From: Aradus depressus | Taxonomy: Eukaryota > Arthropoda > Insecta > Hemiptera > Aradidae | Length of the DNA stretch: 64,000 bases | Direction: 5' to 3' | Assembly: GCA_963662175.1 (NCBI GenBank) | Contig: OY759219.1 | Span: 28,128,908-28,192,907 of the forward strand | Shown: positions 11,480 to 25,600 of the stretch, one piece after another | How the letters are laid out: every line of letters starts with the position of its first letter | Position numbering within the stretch: the stretch's first letter is position 1 | The notes under the pieces: generated by a model | Databases searched by the model: none | The model's input: only the letters and a program-made list of their open reading frames with translations | Told to the model about the DNA's origin: nothing | Translations under genes and position numbers: made by a program

Positions 11480-11805
11480 ACCAAAAAAAAACTTATTGAT
11501 CTAGTGGGACCTCGTATACGACATAAAACGATAAAACCGGTTTGAAGTGATATCTTGCGAAAGAAATGGTAACGAAATTCTGGTGAAACCTCATAACTCC
11601 GTTAAGTACGTTAATTCTTTACTTGAATTTGTAAACTAGCTTAAAAACAATTCATGGCATGCATATACATCTCACTTAATACACATGTAGAAAAAAATGA
11701 GGTTTCCTGTAAAGTATATTTCGTTAATCAGTTTTTTGTCTCTCCTGTAAAGTTGACTTTTTGCACATATGAGGTATCACGTTTAGACCGACGATATGTA
11801 CCAAA
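11480..11805 (+). repeat. Dispersed repeat DR2 (forward copy)
   Basis: Contains GATCTAGTGGGACCTCGT, GGTTTGAAGTGATATCTTGC, TTCTGGTGAAACCTCATAAC and TTTTTTGTCTCTCCTGTAAAG. A reverse copy lies at 28205-28515. No coding capacity and no ends are visible. Confidence 0.7.
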
Positions 11806-12058
11806 TATAAGTATAAACATTCGGATGTAGGGAACGTATATGGACTCACATTAATTTTTATATTTTTCATCATTTTCATGATTGTGATGGGCGTTGCTTT
11901 TCAATAAACTCTTATTAACACTTTATTCTTGTATTTAGCTATATAACGGATACATAAGTGGAAGAATGGGAACTATAGATCGTTGTATTAGTGTTTTCTC
12001 AAGCCTTGATTATTTTATTTAAAACAAAAAATGTCATAATTTTTATTTTCATTTATAG

Positions 12059-12158
12059 AATGTGTGAAGATCTAAGGCTTGAAAGGCAAGACGATTCCCC
12101 TTGGGGTTTCCGACTTACTGGAGGTCTAGATTTTGGAACACCATTAAGCATAATCAAG
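12059..12158 (+). CDS. PDZ gene coding exon 1
   Basis: Acceptor TTTATAG, then A and ATG at 12060. Residues 1-33 include SPWGFRLTGG. Ends at phase 0, donor GTATAA. No upstream in-frame start is visible within the exon. Confidence 0.85.
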
Positions 12159-13773
12159 GTATAATTTTATAAACATTGGTAATATTTTATAGTTTATAAT
12201 ACGTAACATTTACTTGTTCTTATTCCTTAAAAAAATATTCTTAAGCATATATATATAATGAATTGGAGAAGTGACGTATAATAATATATTATATATGAAT
12301 TAAGAAAATCAAAATTTGGATTGAGATTTAAATGTTTCACTGCTTATGGTATATTTTGATTGTGTTTTTTTTTATTATTCCGTTTTATTACTTTTCTTTT
12401 AACATTTAAGGTAACTGGAGGGACTATAGCAGAACTAAGCGGAATTCAAGTTGGTGACTTGGTTAAAAAAATAAATGGACAATCTACACAACATTTCACT
12501 CATGTGGATGCTCAAAATTGTATCGCTTTTTCAGGAAATAATTTGACTTTATCTGTCATGAGGTAAGTTCATTTAAAATATTTAAATTACCAAATCAACA
12601 GTAAAACTGTGTAATTAATTGATTAGTTTCTTCATCTTTTTATGTAGTTATATTACACTGAAATAATTATAAAAATATTTTGCTTACTAGTGAATATATT
12701 TAAATAAAGTGTAGGGAATTTCGGCGTTTTCAAATAAATAATTTTTTTTATGGGCCATTTATGGAAATGTTATTTATGAAAATTCTGATGTGTGTTTGGT
12801 TTTGAGATCACCTATTTTTGAGCTCTAACAAAACATAATTTCTTTATGATTTCCACTGATTTTCTAGTTGAGATTATTGTTGTATCCATTTTCAATGACA
12901 GCTGCGCGTAAATTTCCAAATCAACGAGTTTCATTTTCCATGAGAATCACGAATGTGTACACAATTTTTCGACACGATTTTTGAACAGACGATAAACTGA
13001 AAAAAAATTTAAAGATGTGATACTATTTATTGATAATTTACGCTACGCTTTCGGTTGCCGAGATCTTTGTGGGTTTGTTTTGAACATGTATAACTGAAAT
13101 TATAAACATTTTGAAAGATCATGTAGCTAATCACTAAAGCCCCTCTGGGATAGTAATACTTACCACTCAAACACCAAGGTCCACTTACATCGTAAAATAC
13201 AGCCTGGTTGCTTCACTCCAAATTTCATTAGTTTAGGTCAAAGATTGTCGGCACTATGCAATCAATCCCCCACTTTTGACCCCTTCCTCATTTCAAAAAT
13301 AGATACATTTTATTCGTGTGAATTTCAATTCAACAATTCATTGCCAGAGAATTTAAAATTATATGAAAAATATATATTATCGGGTAACGCTGTTTACCAC
13401 ACCTAGTAGCCAATATATTAAGATATGTTAGTAATTTACTGGCTACATTCCGAATTCAGTATGTTCTGTCCTTATATCTCTATCTAAAACATTTTTTAAA
13501 CTCTAGAATATTATTTTTGAACTCCATTTCGAATATTATATCACACATATATTATAGAATAGACATTACTCTAGTGCTGTCTAAAAAGATTCATATCATG
13601 AAACATTTATTTCCGAAATTTTTTTTAGAGGAAGTCTGGTAACCCCTCCTGCTACACCTCTGCGAGGCACGGTAAGGAAATGCAACATTATTGCATGCAT
13701 GCAATTCATTCTTTATATGACTTTAAAATATATGTATATATGTATAATACATATATAGCCGTTTTCAGGGGTG

Positions 13774-13867
<94 letters not shown>

Positions 13868-16636
13868 CACCCCTGAAAACGGCTACACTATTTATAACTT
13901 TTTTAAAAAGTTTTTTAGGTTTTTTTACAAAATATTTATAGATTACATATAATAGAAAGTTGATTAAATTTTAGTTATAATAAAACGTATGTAATAACAT
14001 TTGTTTAGACTTGATTTAATAAATTATTGTCACATCAGTACTAATTTCCGAATACATTTCTGCGATGGGTGTCGATAAAGGGGAAAGCTAATAAAATAAA
14101 TAAAAACAAAGAACTTATTTAACATTTATATCGTCTAATTCTACAAAATAATATAAATAAATAATAAAGTATACCTGTTTTGGCTTAGGCCATTGTGAGC
14201 ACAGCGTTCAAATGTGACGTCACTTTTGAACTATTGTACTTTTCGTGATTAGGACAATCCCGTAACATAAAATTTAACAAGCTTTTCTTTGTTTTTATTA
14301 ATTTCATCTGCATTAATCACATTAATCAACAAATATTTTTTTTTAGAAGTAGAGTTACATCTTGTTGCGCCGGGTAATATTTAAGTTATATAACTTCAAG
14401 GTATATAACATTTTTTTGTAATTGGTCTCTCTGCTACTCTTTGGAAATAAAAATTGATTTTCTCAATTCCCTGACCTTGAAAGACCTACATGTATACAGT
14501 TGTGAAAAACAATCTGATCGCAAATCAATTCTTACATATTTAAATGTATGCTCCTGCGATTTATTTATTGTTATTACATAAGAGAGAAGAAAGTCATTGT
14601 AAAGAAATAAGATGATGAAACATGCACTAAGGGAAAGTTTAGTTCTTGGTTGGTAGGCGGATGTAGTGAACGTTTACGCGGTGCTGGCGGACGCCACCTA
14701 TCTACGTTAACTGTTATGACACATTCGCATTAGCTCCGATGTACAAAAATCAAGTATCTTTTAAAAAAATTTACAATAAGCCTTTTTAACCTATAACCAC
14801 CGCGGAAATTTAGGGAATTTATATATATATTATAAATAATGTTTATGTCTATTTTTGTTTAGACTCCTACTCCAATGCAAGAAATGAACGGCTTCAGGCC
14901 CATATCAGAACAAAGGTTGTTGAGTCCACATGACTTGAAAGATCGTTTGGAAATCATAGAAAATAACTACCCATTAGATCCCGATGATGGACTATACTCG
15001 CCTCTGGCTGTTCAGCAAAAATTTGGTGAAAGAGCTGAAATTAGTTACGATAAATCTGAATTTAGAGTTAATGGTAAGTTAATAATTTTAGTTGAACTGT
15101 TGGAATGACCTCTGTTGACGTGGGAGTACCGGAACCATCCTCCATCATTTTTATTTGTCCCGGCCGTTAAACCGATGGGTGGAGAACCGTCAGCACCTTA
15201 TTACGGACCTTGCTTGCAGTCTTAGCTAAAATGGTACTATGGGCGGTGGTTGCTTTCCAACTGAGGTTGGATTCGTAGTGGCGGTGGTTGCTTGCCAGCA
15301 CTGGAAGCCAAGATCTGACTGGATTCAATGTTGCAACTAGGTGTCGCCATGCATCGCGCATCTCTAGGGGTGTGCCATCCGTCATAGACGCTGTTGAAGT
15401 GAGAGAGAAGGAATGTTTTTGAATTAAGACAAACCAATCTCCGATAATCCGAATTCCTAATAATCCTAGTCAATGTTTTTTTAATACATACAAAAATAAA
15501 ACGCCATCTCTTTAAAAACGATTTCAAGGTAACACGTGTTTCTCCTTGAAAAGAAAGGGAAATTTTGTTTTCTATTTCCCTTTCCAATTTTTCTTCAATT
15601 CGAAATAACATTTCATCGCAAGCATTGTTAAAGCAGAAAACAGTATGAATAATCGGAAACACTGCCGTTAAAAGTTAAATTGGACTCGTTATCACGAATC
15701 GAAATTTCATTAAAAACAATTGCACGGGGTTTAGGAGTTAGTTATTATGGCTCATGCCCGGGCTTTAACTACGCGCTCTTTCGTCTGGTGGACATGAGCC
15801 CGACTCTACTGTGGGAGTCCTAAAATTTGCCTACCCTAAATTTTTATTCACCTAGGGTAGGGGTCTTTAACGAGTACCTGACATCGTACAGGCTCGGGAT
15901 CATCACTTAACGTCCCATTTGAAGGACGGCGTGCTTCAGTTTAGTTTACCTCCCAGATAAAATAAACTAAGGGCCTCGGTCGGGTTTCAAACCCACGATC
16001 TTGAGGTTAGAAGGCAAGCACGCATACTATTGAGCTACCGGCGCCCTCTGTTAGGAGTTAGTGTTGTTATGAAGCTTGCGCTCGGCCTCAAAAAGAGATG
16101 CCTAGCAAAATCAGAAGGTAATAAGGCAATGGAAAATTATTTTTAAAAAAAATAAAGTAATCAAATAAGTAAAAGTACATGTGTGTGTTAATTCTTTAAT
16201 ATTTAAATGTTGTTAATTCAAATTTTAATGTGAGTTTGCATTTTTGTTTGACCTGAAATGGAAGAGATCCAAATATGTTCCAAAATTCTCACAGACAGCC
16301 CCTTATAGTTCTATTTATAAAGAAATGTTTTACGGATTTTTGTAAATATGAGGTTTATGATTTGTTTATCATATAGTGAACCACTAGTTTTGAAAATATC
16401 ATATTTTTCAGAGATTCCATTTTGCAATCTCTGAAATATTTGATTCTTTTCTAACATTGACTTTTCATTTTTTTTTTTTTTTTTTTTTTTTAGATGATGG
16501 CCAACTACTTTACGGTGACAAGATATTATCAGATGTCGAAATAGCCGAACTTTTGACAGGGAATGAAGAGGTTTTAGACCAAGGAATATTCGGGTAAAGA
16601 TATTAATAATTCAATTAATTATTAACCGAAATGTTT

Positions 16637-16697
<61 letters not shown>

Positions 16698-19600
16698 CCG
16701 ATGTATTGAGATGAAATTTTATATTTAAATTCAAAACCCCATAAGGACGACACCTATTAATTTTCCGCGGAGAGGACTCAACTTAAAAATCTAAATAACT
16801 GTCGATATAATGAATGTATCGACGAAAAATTTGGTAGGGGGATTCAAAAGTTTTTATATAAGTTAACTATTGATTTTAACCATAAACATCGATTAGTTTT
16901 GGAGGGAGAGCGATAAAGTTGATCATTCGAGCTGGGGAAGTACATTAATTATTTTTTCTATGTATGGTATTTTTTTTATTTTTAATTTGCTATTATTATT
17001 TATGTTTGTTCTTGTTTACTGATAATTTTATATCAAAATAATTTTCAGAATAAATTTTCAAAAATTTATCCCACAAGTTGACTTTATCCGGAAATCGGAA
17101 GTATTTAAGGTATGTGCAAATTTCTGTAATTAATAAAAAAATAAATTAAATTGTAATTTCTAATCTCAAATTCGTCGTATTAATGTTCTGAATAACCTAT
17201 TTTTTTTTTTTTTTCAGCATTGAAATGAGTGTTATTTAGGTCTGTCATTATTATCTATTCAAAGACTAAATACAAAAACATAAGTAAAATAAAATAATAA
17301 CAAAAGAATAAAACTAAAAGTATTTTTGTTGAATTTACAACTTAAATAAAATCATGGATATTTTAGGAAAGCGACCGATGGGAAGGAGGGGATAGGCCTC
17401 AAAAACCCCCAAAATTTAGGATTTGGATTCAGAATTTTGTATATTAGTCAACTATTGTTTTCACCCCCAAAGCGTCGATTAGTTTTGGAGGGAATGCGAA
17501 AAACTTAGTTGAATAATTGATGCTGGATGATTCAACGACTAGCCGGCTTTGAAGATTACCTTCACCATCAGGCAGCCTGAAGATTTTATAAAATTTATAA
17601 GGCAGTTAGTTGGATTACAGACGATGCCATCCGCATCTCTCATTCTCCAATGTATCAGATCCATTTACATTTTAAAGATTGTTAGACAATTATCAATTTT
17701 AATGAATAAACAATATCTAGAGATTGTATTAGGTTTATTATTTATATTATATTCTGTAATTATTAAATTAATGTTGTTTGAAAAATAATTGTTGTTCTAT
17801 TTGATTCTATAACTTACTTACTTTTATTTCGTTGCGTGGGTTCGCCATGACTCAACAGTTTTGAAAAATTAAGATGACATGAGGTGCAAAATACATAAAA
17901 GAAAACTTACTCCATGCTTATTTGACTAAATATATTTGTGAAAAACATTATTAAACCTTATAATTATTTATGTCTCAGAATCCTTTCTAAAATTTACTAT
18001 AATCTTATATATTGGTATAATTGCTTATGGTCTAAAGCTACCTGGTTGCTTTTCGTTGTCGATTGCGATTTCTGCTGGTCTTTGGATTTCTTCACGGTTC
18101 AACCTCTGCTGTCTGTCTCAAAATAATAGGATGCGTCTTCTTCTCTAGTAAGGTGACCGGCTGAGTCCTAGCTCTGGGATGTTGAAGGACCAAGGGCTGG
18201 TTCCAGAGTGGGCTCCTCCCTTGCTGGTGGCTCCAGAAGTGGACCTCCCTCTTCGGTGGTGACTGACGAAGTGATCCCTAGCTGGGTGTGGCTAGCTCCC
18301 TCCTTTTTTCGCGCCGGGACTTTTCTGAGCGTCTATTGTCTGCCCAGGGCTCACACCCTTACATACTTGGGACTGGTGATAGTTTTCTCCCGACTTCCTC
18401 CTAAGTTTCTGCCTTCCAATTCTGATATTTCCATCTTAATGATTATATTTATTTAAATATATTAAAGCAATTAATATCCATATTTTTAGATATTACAATT
18501 CTTGTTAATTATTGGAACAGAATCAAATAGAGATCTTCGTCAGATTAGTTTCATTTATAAGATTTGTAATATACATTTTTCCATTTCAGCTTTTACAGAA
18601 TGAAAACATTCGAAAAGAAGAATCTGAAGAGGTTCAATTGCGAAAAGAACCGACTAAAAGATTTTCGACATTTCTGATGAAACCTCCCCCACCGCCCAAA
18701 CAGTTGTCAGGGCCAACGTTCATCCATCCCAGAGCCCCGCGCTATCTGCCCAGACAGCTCCAGCCCAAATGGGAGGTACCCAAGCTCAGGCCATGGGAAA
18801 GACCAAAAAAGGTCAGTATCTTGATAAAATAAAATGGAAAAACATTTTCTATGATCCTCAAATATTATATCATATATTATTAAGTCGTCTTGCACTGTTT
18901 GTTGGTTGTAGGAAGATCCTGGTCATACTGTACTTTGGTTATTTCTTGAAGAAAAAGGAGAAGAAGTGGTTGATGAAAGATGGGGCACTGTTGAAGAGGA
19001 GCGAGAAAACCTGAGCAGAAACGAATCCAGAGAGACGGATAGGTAATAATATTATGTCTGATTTACACATTTTATCCTATTCAATTATGTAAACATTTCT
19101 TGACGATTGTGGCTTAAGAAAAAGGGAGTTATAAATATTGCAACATCACAATGTAAACATTAAAAACAATTTCAGAAATTTTCATAAAGAGAGAAGAATG
19201 AAGAACATTTTTATTTTATTCCAATACATTTCATACTCCAGACAAGAAATTATCAAATGCTACTCGGAAAGTACTCTCATCATTAGTTTAAAAAAATATT
19301 TTACACAATAAATTAGTATGATGATCGTTTATAATTCAATATAAAAACAACACCTCAAAATTCTCTGAACACGTTTTACAGTTTTCGATCATTTTTCATG
19401 AGAAAAAGATTTTCCTTATTAAATTTCCAACTATCAAAATGCTCTTAGATATGAGATAGGACCAATATGAACAAAGTACAACCATTTTTTTAATGTGATG
19501 TTTAAATTGGAACACAAAGGAACGAATTTTTAAATAGCTTTTTATTATTGGTAGGGTTTTATTGAAATAATATAGAATAAGGAAACATAAAATATAGGTG

Positions 19601-22600
19601 ATGTGGTCATTACAGACTTTCTTATACCAACCACGTTTTTACAGATCACTCTCTCTCCCTTCTCATATTCATTTCATACTGGGTAGAACATCTCTGACGC
19701 CAACACATTTCTTTCATATACCCAATTATGTTAGTCCGTAAAGAGGTATATATGTTACTGTTAATTTGATAAATCTGTTATTATGTATAATCACCGGTTA
19801 TTTTATATAATAACCAAAAAACTGGTTAATATGGCAAATTGAAAAAAAAGTTATTACATTATCTGGTTATTTTGTAAAATATCCAACGTGAACAGCTAAA
19901 GTGATTAATTTAGTTGAATTTACTAAGTTAACTGGTTATTTTGTATAATAGCCAAGCTAGTGTGGCTATTATACAAAATTGTTGCTATTATAAATAAATA
20001 AGACAAATATTAGGTAGGCACTTATTTATTTGAACAAGGCAAACTGTCGTGACATTTTGAATTGCAAAGCACTAAACTTTTTTTGCACTTGCATTTTGAC
20101 GATGTACATTTTCCTTTGCAGTTACATCTTTTAAACCCTTGACCACCTGCGATTGACAAGTTCCTAACACACTCGCGAATTGACACAACCACATTGGGAA
20201 CTTCCTCTTTAGTTAGAAAAAATAAGTATATAAATAACCTCTTTAGTTAGAAAAAAATAACAACTCTCTCTATTTCCTAATAAATTTATATGTTTCCTAG
20301 AAAAGAAACAAAGCAATTTTTCCAAATAATCTACATTCACGTTTATTCTCCCAGAATTAAAGAAAATTTCATTCCAGAATACTGAATTTAGCATACTAGC
20401 CACAGGTTTTCAGCTATTATGCATAATAGCCAGTTAATATGATTAATTTGTGACAAAAGTAAAACATTTATCATATTAACAAGGTGAGTTTTATATTATG
20501 TATAATAACTGGTTAATATGATAAATATTAAGAAACTGTGAATAATTTGTCATATTAACCAAGAACGGTAGTTATTTTGTAAAATAACCAGTTATTATGT
20601 ATAATAACTAAATTTATCAAATTAACAGTAACATATATATATGAAAGTCATGTTGTGTCCACATCAAATAGTCTTTAAACTTAAACTTTTCTAACAAAAG
20701 TCCTCTTTTGGAATGACAGGTGTTCGGTAGGAAGCAGCATGGAAGCAAGCCAGAATGGCCGAGAGAGTCAACTGTCCTCTATGTGTGAGGAGAGTATCAC
20801 TGGGGGCAAGACAGATCCAGAAGAGATGGGAGGTGGCAGATTGGCTGAGAAGCAGCTGATGTCTTCGGTGGGAGCTCAGCTAGACGATGGCAAGTGGAGT
20901 GAAGAGCACAGTTCAACAGTTCAGCATGAGGAGGTAAGTCGGTTACAGAAGTAAATCAAAGCAGAAAGTCAGAAAACTTCCTTTTTTCCATTCATGATAC
21001 GTTAGATTCACAGCCACATCCCAGCTTAATGTTCAGTTAATATAATGATATATGAAACAATATTACTTCCCTAGTTATACGAAGTATAGGGGAAGTTATG
21101 TAATCGGTCCGTGTGCCTGTGAACACAATAACTCCCGAAAAAAATGAATGTATCGAAATTGTTTGTGTATCCAGATATTAATTTCTGAATACATTCTTTG
21201 CGTTTTTTGTCGATTATATTGTCTAATTCCACAAACATACCTATACATAAATGTGTACCGGTTTCGCTTACGCCATCGTCAACACAAGGTTCAAGACATA
21301 TTTATAGTAACTTAAGAGTACCTGGGGTACGAGGGGTCCTCCCCCCTAGGGAGTGGAAATCCCGATTCTAACGATATTGACCAACGAGATTTTGTTGACC
21401 ACAGTTCGTTAATACCGTTAGAATCGGGATTTGCAACCCCTAGGCAGTAGGACCCCTCCTATCCTGGGTACTCTTAAGTTACTATAAATATGTCTGCCTA
21501 GCTCATATCTCCATTATTGTTGTTGAACCTTGTGCTGATGATGGCGTAAGCTGGTACACATTTATGTATAAGGTATGTTTGTGAAATTAGACAATATAAG
21601 TGTTCAATAAAAAAGTGTTGTTTTTTTATCATATTTTTAATTTTATTCAGATATTAATTGTCCACGAATTTGGACGAAGGTAAGAGTGATAAACTCAAAA
21701 AAACTAATAACTGCTCTTATAATGAATCGACACGAAATGTAGTATGAGGATTCAGAAATCAACTATATTGATATTTTTAGACAAAACGATCGCTTGGTTT
21801 TAGAGGGAGAGCGAAAACTTAATTGGTGAGTTCATGCTGAGAAAGTACATTGCGGTTGATTCACCGACGACTTTTTTGTTGTTGCTTGTACGGATTTTCT
21901 TTCTATAGCAATGTGTCTTTCTATAACATTCCAGCAAGGAAAAATAAATAAAATCCCATTGTGAACTCAATGAATTAGAAAACAAAACTATTCAAGATTA
22001 TATAAAATCAAGTACTATAATAAATAAAAAATAATCAATTTACAACAATAATTACATAATAGAATAAAATGAACATGTCTTAACAGCTTAATTCCTCATC
22101 AAATCATAACACTTCAATTTTCTAAGAAATACTTTTACATAATAATTTCATTTATCTATTTGTATGAGGACTGAAGCAAATTATATATTTCTTAATTGTA
22201 AAACTGTAAACAATACAAATATATGTTGACCTGATGGACATCTAATTATCAAAAAACTCTTCACTTAAGTCTGGATCGCTGTATAGATTATTTTTAAAGC
22301 TTATATTTGTCAAATTTCTAATTTAATTTTCCTTATATATTTTATAGCGAACGTCAAGTAGAATAGCAGAAGAAATGATACAAGAAGAATACAATATGAA
22401 AGAAAAAACTACATCTAAAGAAAAACTTTCAGCTAGTAGTCATTTGATAGAGCAACTGAGTGAGATCCAGTCGCAAATCGAGGCATTGGAGATAGAGGCG
22501 CCGTCGGAGCTTCAGTCGCAACTGTTAGCTGTGAAGGACCATCTTTCCAAGATAGTTCAGATCAAAGTACAACTGGAAACTGACAAACAGGTTCTCCATT

Positions 22601-25600
22601 AGATTATTTCTATTTTCATATTCCTGTCGCTCTTGTAAAACGTATTTGACGATGTGCAGTGAACTTGAGCAGATGTGAGAAAACATTTTTTAGTTGTGGT
22701 AAAACAAAAATTATGCTGGCCAAACTAAATAGAAACAAATGTTGGGCGTTTTCAACACAATATTGCATTTTCTGATGATAGTCTTTAAAGTGGAGAACAC
22801 ATGGTATAAAAAATATAAGAATTCCATGCCGTCTCACATATTACAAAGGGCCTCTGCTGGTATTGAACCCGCGATCTTGAGGTCAGTAGCCTAGCACACC
22901 ACCCTTCAGCTACTGGCTCACTCACCTAACATATTAACTATTATCTGAAGAGGTAACCCCTAGGATTTCCCTTTACTTCTAGTTTATTTTCAAAAATCTA
23001 AAATCAATACTTATATTTTTTTCATAGACCATTTCCCGATCTTCGATCTATTTTATAATATGACTTAAAACCGATTTAAATTCTTTCGACATCATTTCTC
23101 AATCCAGTTTCCTCCCAACACTTGAAAAAAACAAAGAATATACTAGTAAGTCCTGGGTTATTTTTTCATTATTATTTGAAGCAAACTAGTCTTTAAAAAT
23201 AAAGTATAAGAAAAGTTCAAAGTTTTAATTTATATCTTAAAAAAAATAACATTCTTAATAATTTCACATTTGAGGGTTGCATACCCTCTAATGTTAATGT
23301 TTACAATATATTTTTAACCAAGTTACTTTGAATATATATTAGAATCTAAAGACCTAAGGATTTCTCATAAATTTTGTATTTTAATATTTAGGAGGTATAT
23401 TTTTTGATTAGAGATTAATTAAAATTATTTGTAGCAATGTATTTACTTATTCTTTTATAGGTTAGGTTAGGTTTTATGACTCATGCCCGGGCTTTAACTA
23501 CGAGGTCATATCGCCTACTACCAGAGCGCTCTTTCGTCACTCTGGTGGACATGAGTCCGACTCTACTGTGGGAGTCCTAAATTTTGCCTAGCCTAAATTT
23601 TTATTCACCTAGGGCAGGGGTCTTTAACGAGTCCCTGACATCTTACAGGCTCGGGACCATCGCTTAACGTCGCATCCAAAGGACGGCGTGCTTAAGTTTA
23701 TTTTAGTTCCTAGATAAAATAAACTAAGAGCCACGGTCGGGTATGGAACCCACGTTCTTGAGCTCAGAAGGCACGCATACCACTGAGCTACCGGCGCCCT
23801 CTACTGTTTTATATAACGTGGCTTTATTTATTTTTTTTGCATTTTTACTGATAATTGAATTTAATAGACAGACAGATATTCATGTATGTAAATGCCAAAT
23901 TAAATAGTTTATATTCACCAACTAATTACAATTGTTTCCATATTTATTATTGTAGGTATAATATCTGTCTTATCATTAATATTTTATTTTTATTGTCCTA
24001 AGATTAATGAGTATAGTGAAGAATTTGAGGAAACTACTGAAGAAAAATCTACAGAGATTGAAAAAGAAGAATTATTGGAAATAAAAACTGCAACAGAAGA
24101 CACAATAATGTCAAATGAAGAATACATTGAACAAACAGAAGAGGTTGAGGAAGTGTGTGAAGTGGAAGAGATCGTTGAACATGTAGAAATGAAAGGTGAA
24201 ATGGAAATGGTAATTATTGATAAATTTTTTTATTTTATTTTATTGTAAGTTCATTATACAATGATGTGTGTAAACACTATACTAAAATGCATTCAATGGA
24301 TGTCAAAGCTCATTAACAGTTCTATGGTAAAGTTATAATTATAAATAAGTTAATTACATAAGTAGTTGCAGTAGAATTGATTGAGTTGAACTACAACCTA
24401 TTGAATACACTTATACACAATTATTTTTGTTTTAGAGTTATGAATATGAGGTATGTGAGACGGCTCCAAAGAAGAAGCGGACTGCCCTGCCGCTGACACC
24501 ACAGCTCCGTCCTATCGTCCTGCCAGGAGGGAGGATGTGGAGACAGCCCAAGGATGCCGCTCATGAGGAGCTGTACCAGGGCATCCTCGTCACACAGGCT
24601 GAAGTACTAGTCGGATCTACAGTCGGGTTTGTATATCTTATATTTCTATGAGATTAAACAAATTTCATACATGTTTATTTTATAACAGCATAATAATAAC
24701 TAAAATGTTCCAAGTCATCAATTTAACAATAATGAATAACATCTAAGTTGAGAAATGACGTTGTTGAAACTTATAATCATATATATAAAGCTGAAAATGT
24801 CAGTGCGTTGTACCGCTATAACTCAGGAATGGCTTGATGGATTTGATTAATTTTTTTTAAATTTGTTCGTCATCGTCTGTGGAAGGTTATAGGCGTATTA
24901 GTACCTCAATATCTGGTCCATCCCAGCATCCACTTACGCAATCTTTGTAACTCAAAAACCACTGCAATGATTAATGAGGAATCTTTTTGAATAGATAAGT
25001 TTTATCTACCGGAAGGTTAAGGTCTATTTTTTAATCGACCCCTGGTCCATCCCAGCATCCACTCACGCAATCTTTGTAACTCGAAAACTATTGCAACGAT
25101 TAATGAGAAATCTTTTTGAATAAATTAGTTTTAGCTCCAAAGCTAGCGTTACAACAGTTGAAGGACTATAAGCCTTATTCCGTATGAATAATTGAAAATT
25201 ATAACATCATGAATGTACTGTCGAGGAACTGAATAGCCTTATAGGAGATATTGGGAGAAAAGTCAAAGTTCCCCGGGCAACGCCGGGTATTACTGCTAGT
25301 AAATAAATAAAACGAACACAAACTTCTTTTTGAAGTACAGTAAAATCCTTTTATAACGATTCTGGATATAACGATGTAAAACCCGTATCTAGTTTGGTTT
25401 GCTATTTAAAAGTGAAGAAATAAATCCGGATATAACGATGTTAGGTATAACGATATTCCGTATAAAACTATCTAAAACATAAGAAAAAGTTTTTTCATTC
25501 CGGTATGTATGTAAATTTCTCGTCATGATCATTGTAAAACACTTTTTTTTCACTAACAAGCTCATACATTTGTATGTAGGTTTAACAGTTTGGTTCCGGA

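Noticed and set aside
13680..13952. Protein rich in Tyr-Ile repeats
   Set aside because: Translation of the (TA)n hairpin.
15237..15662. 141-aa protein on the - strand
   Set aside because: No domain, odd composition, inside an intron and repeat-like; not supported as a gene.
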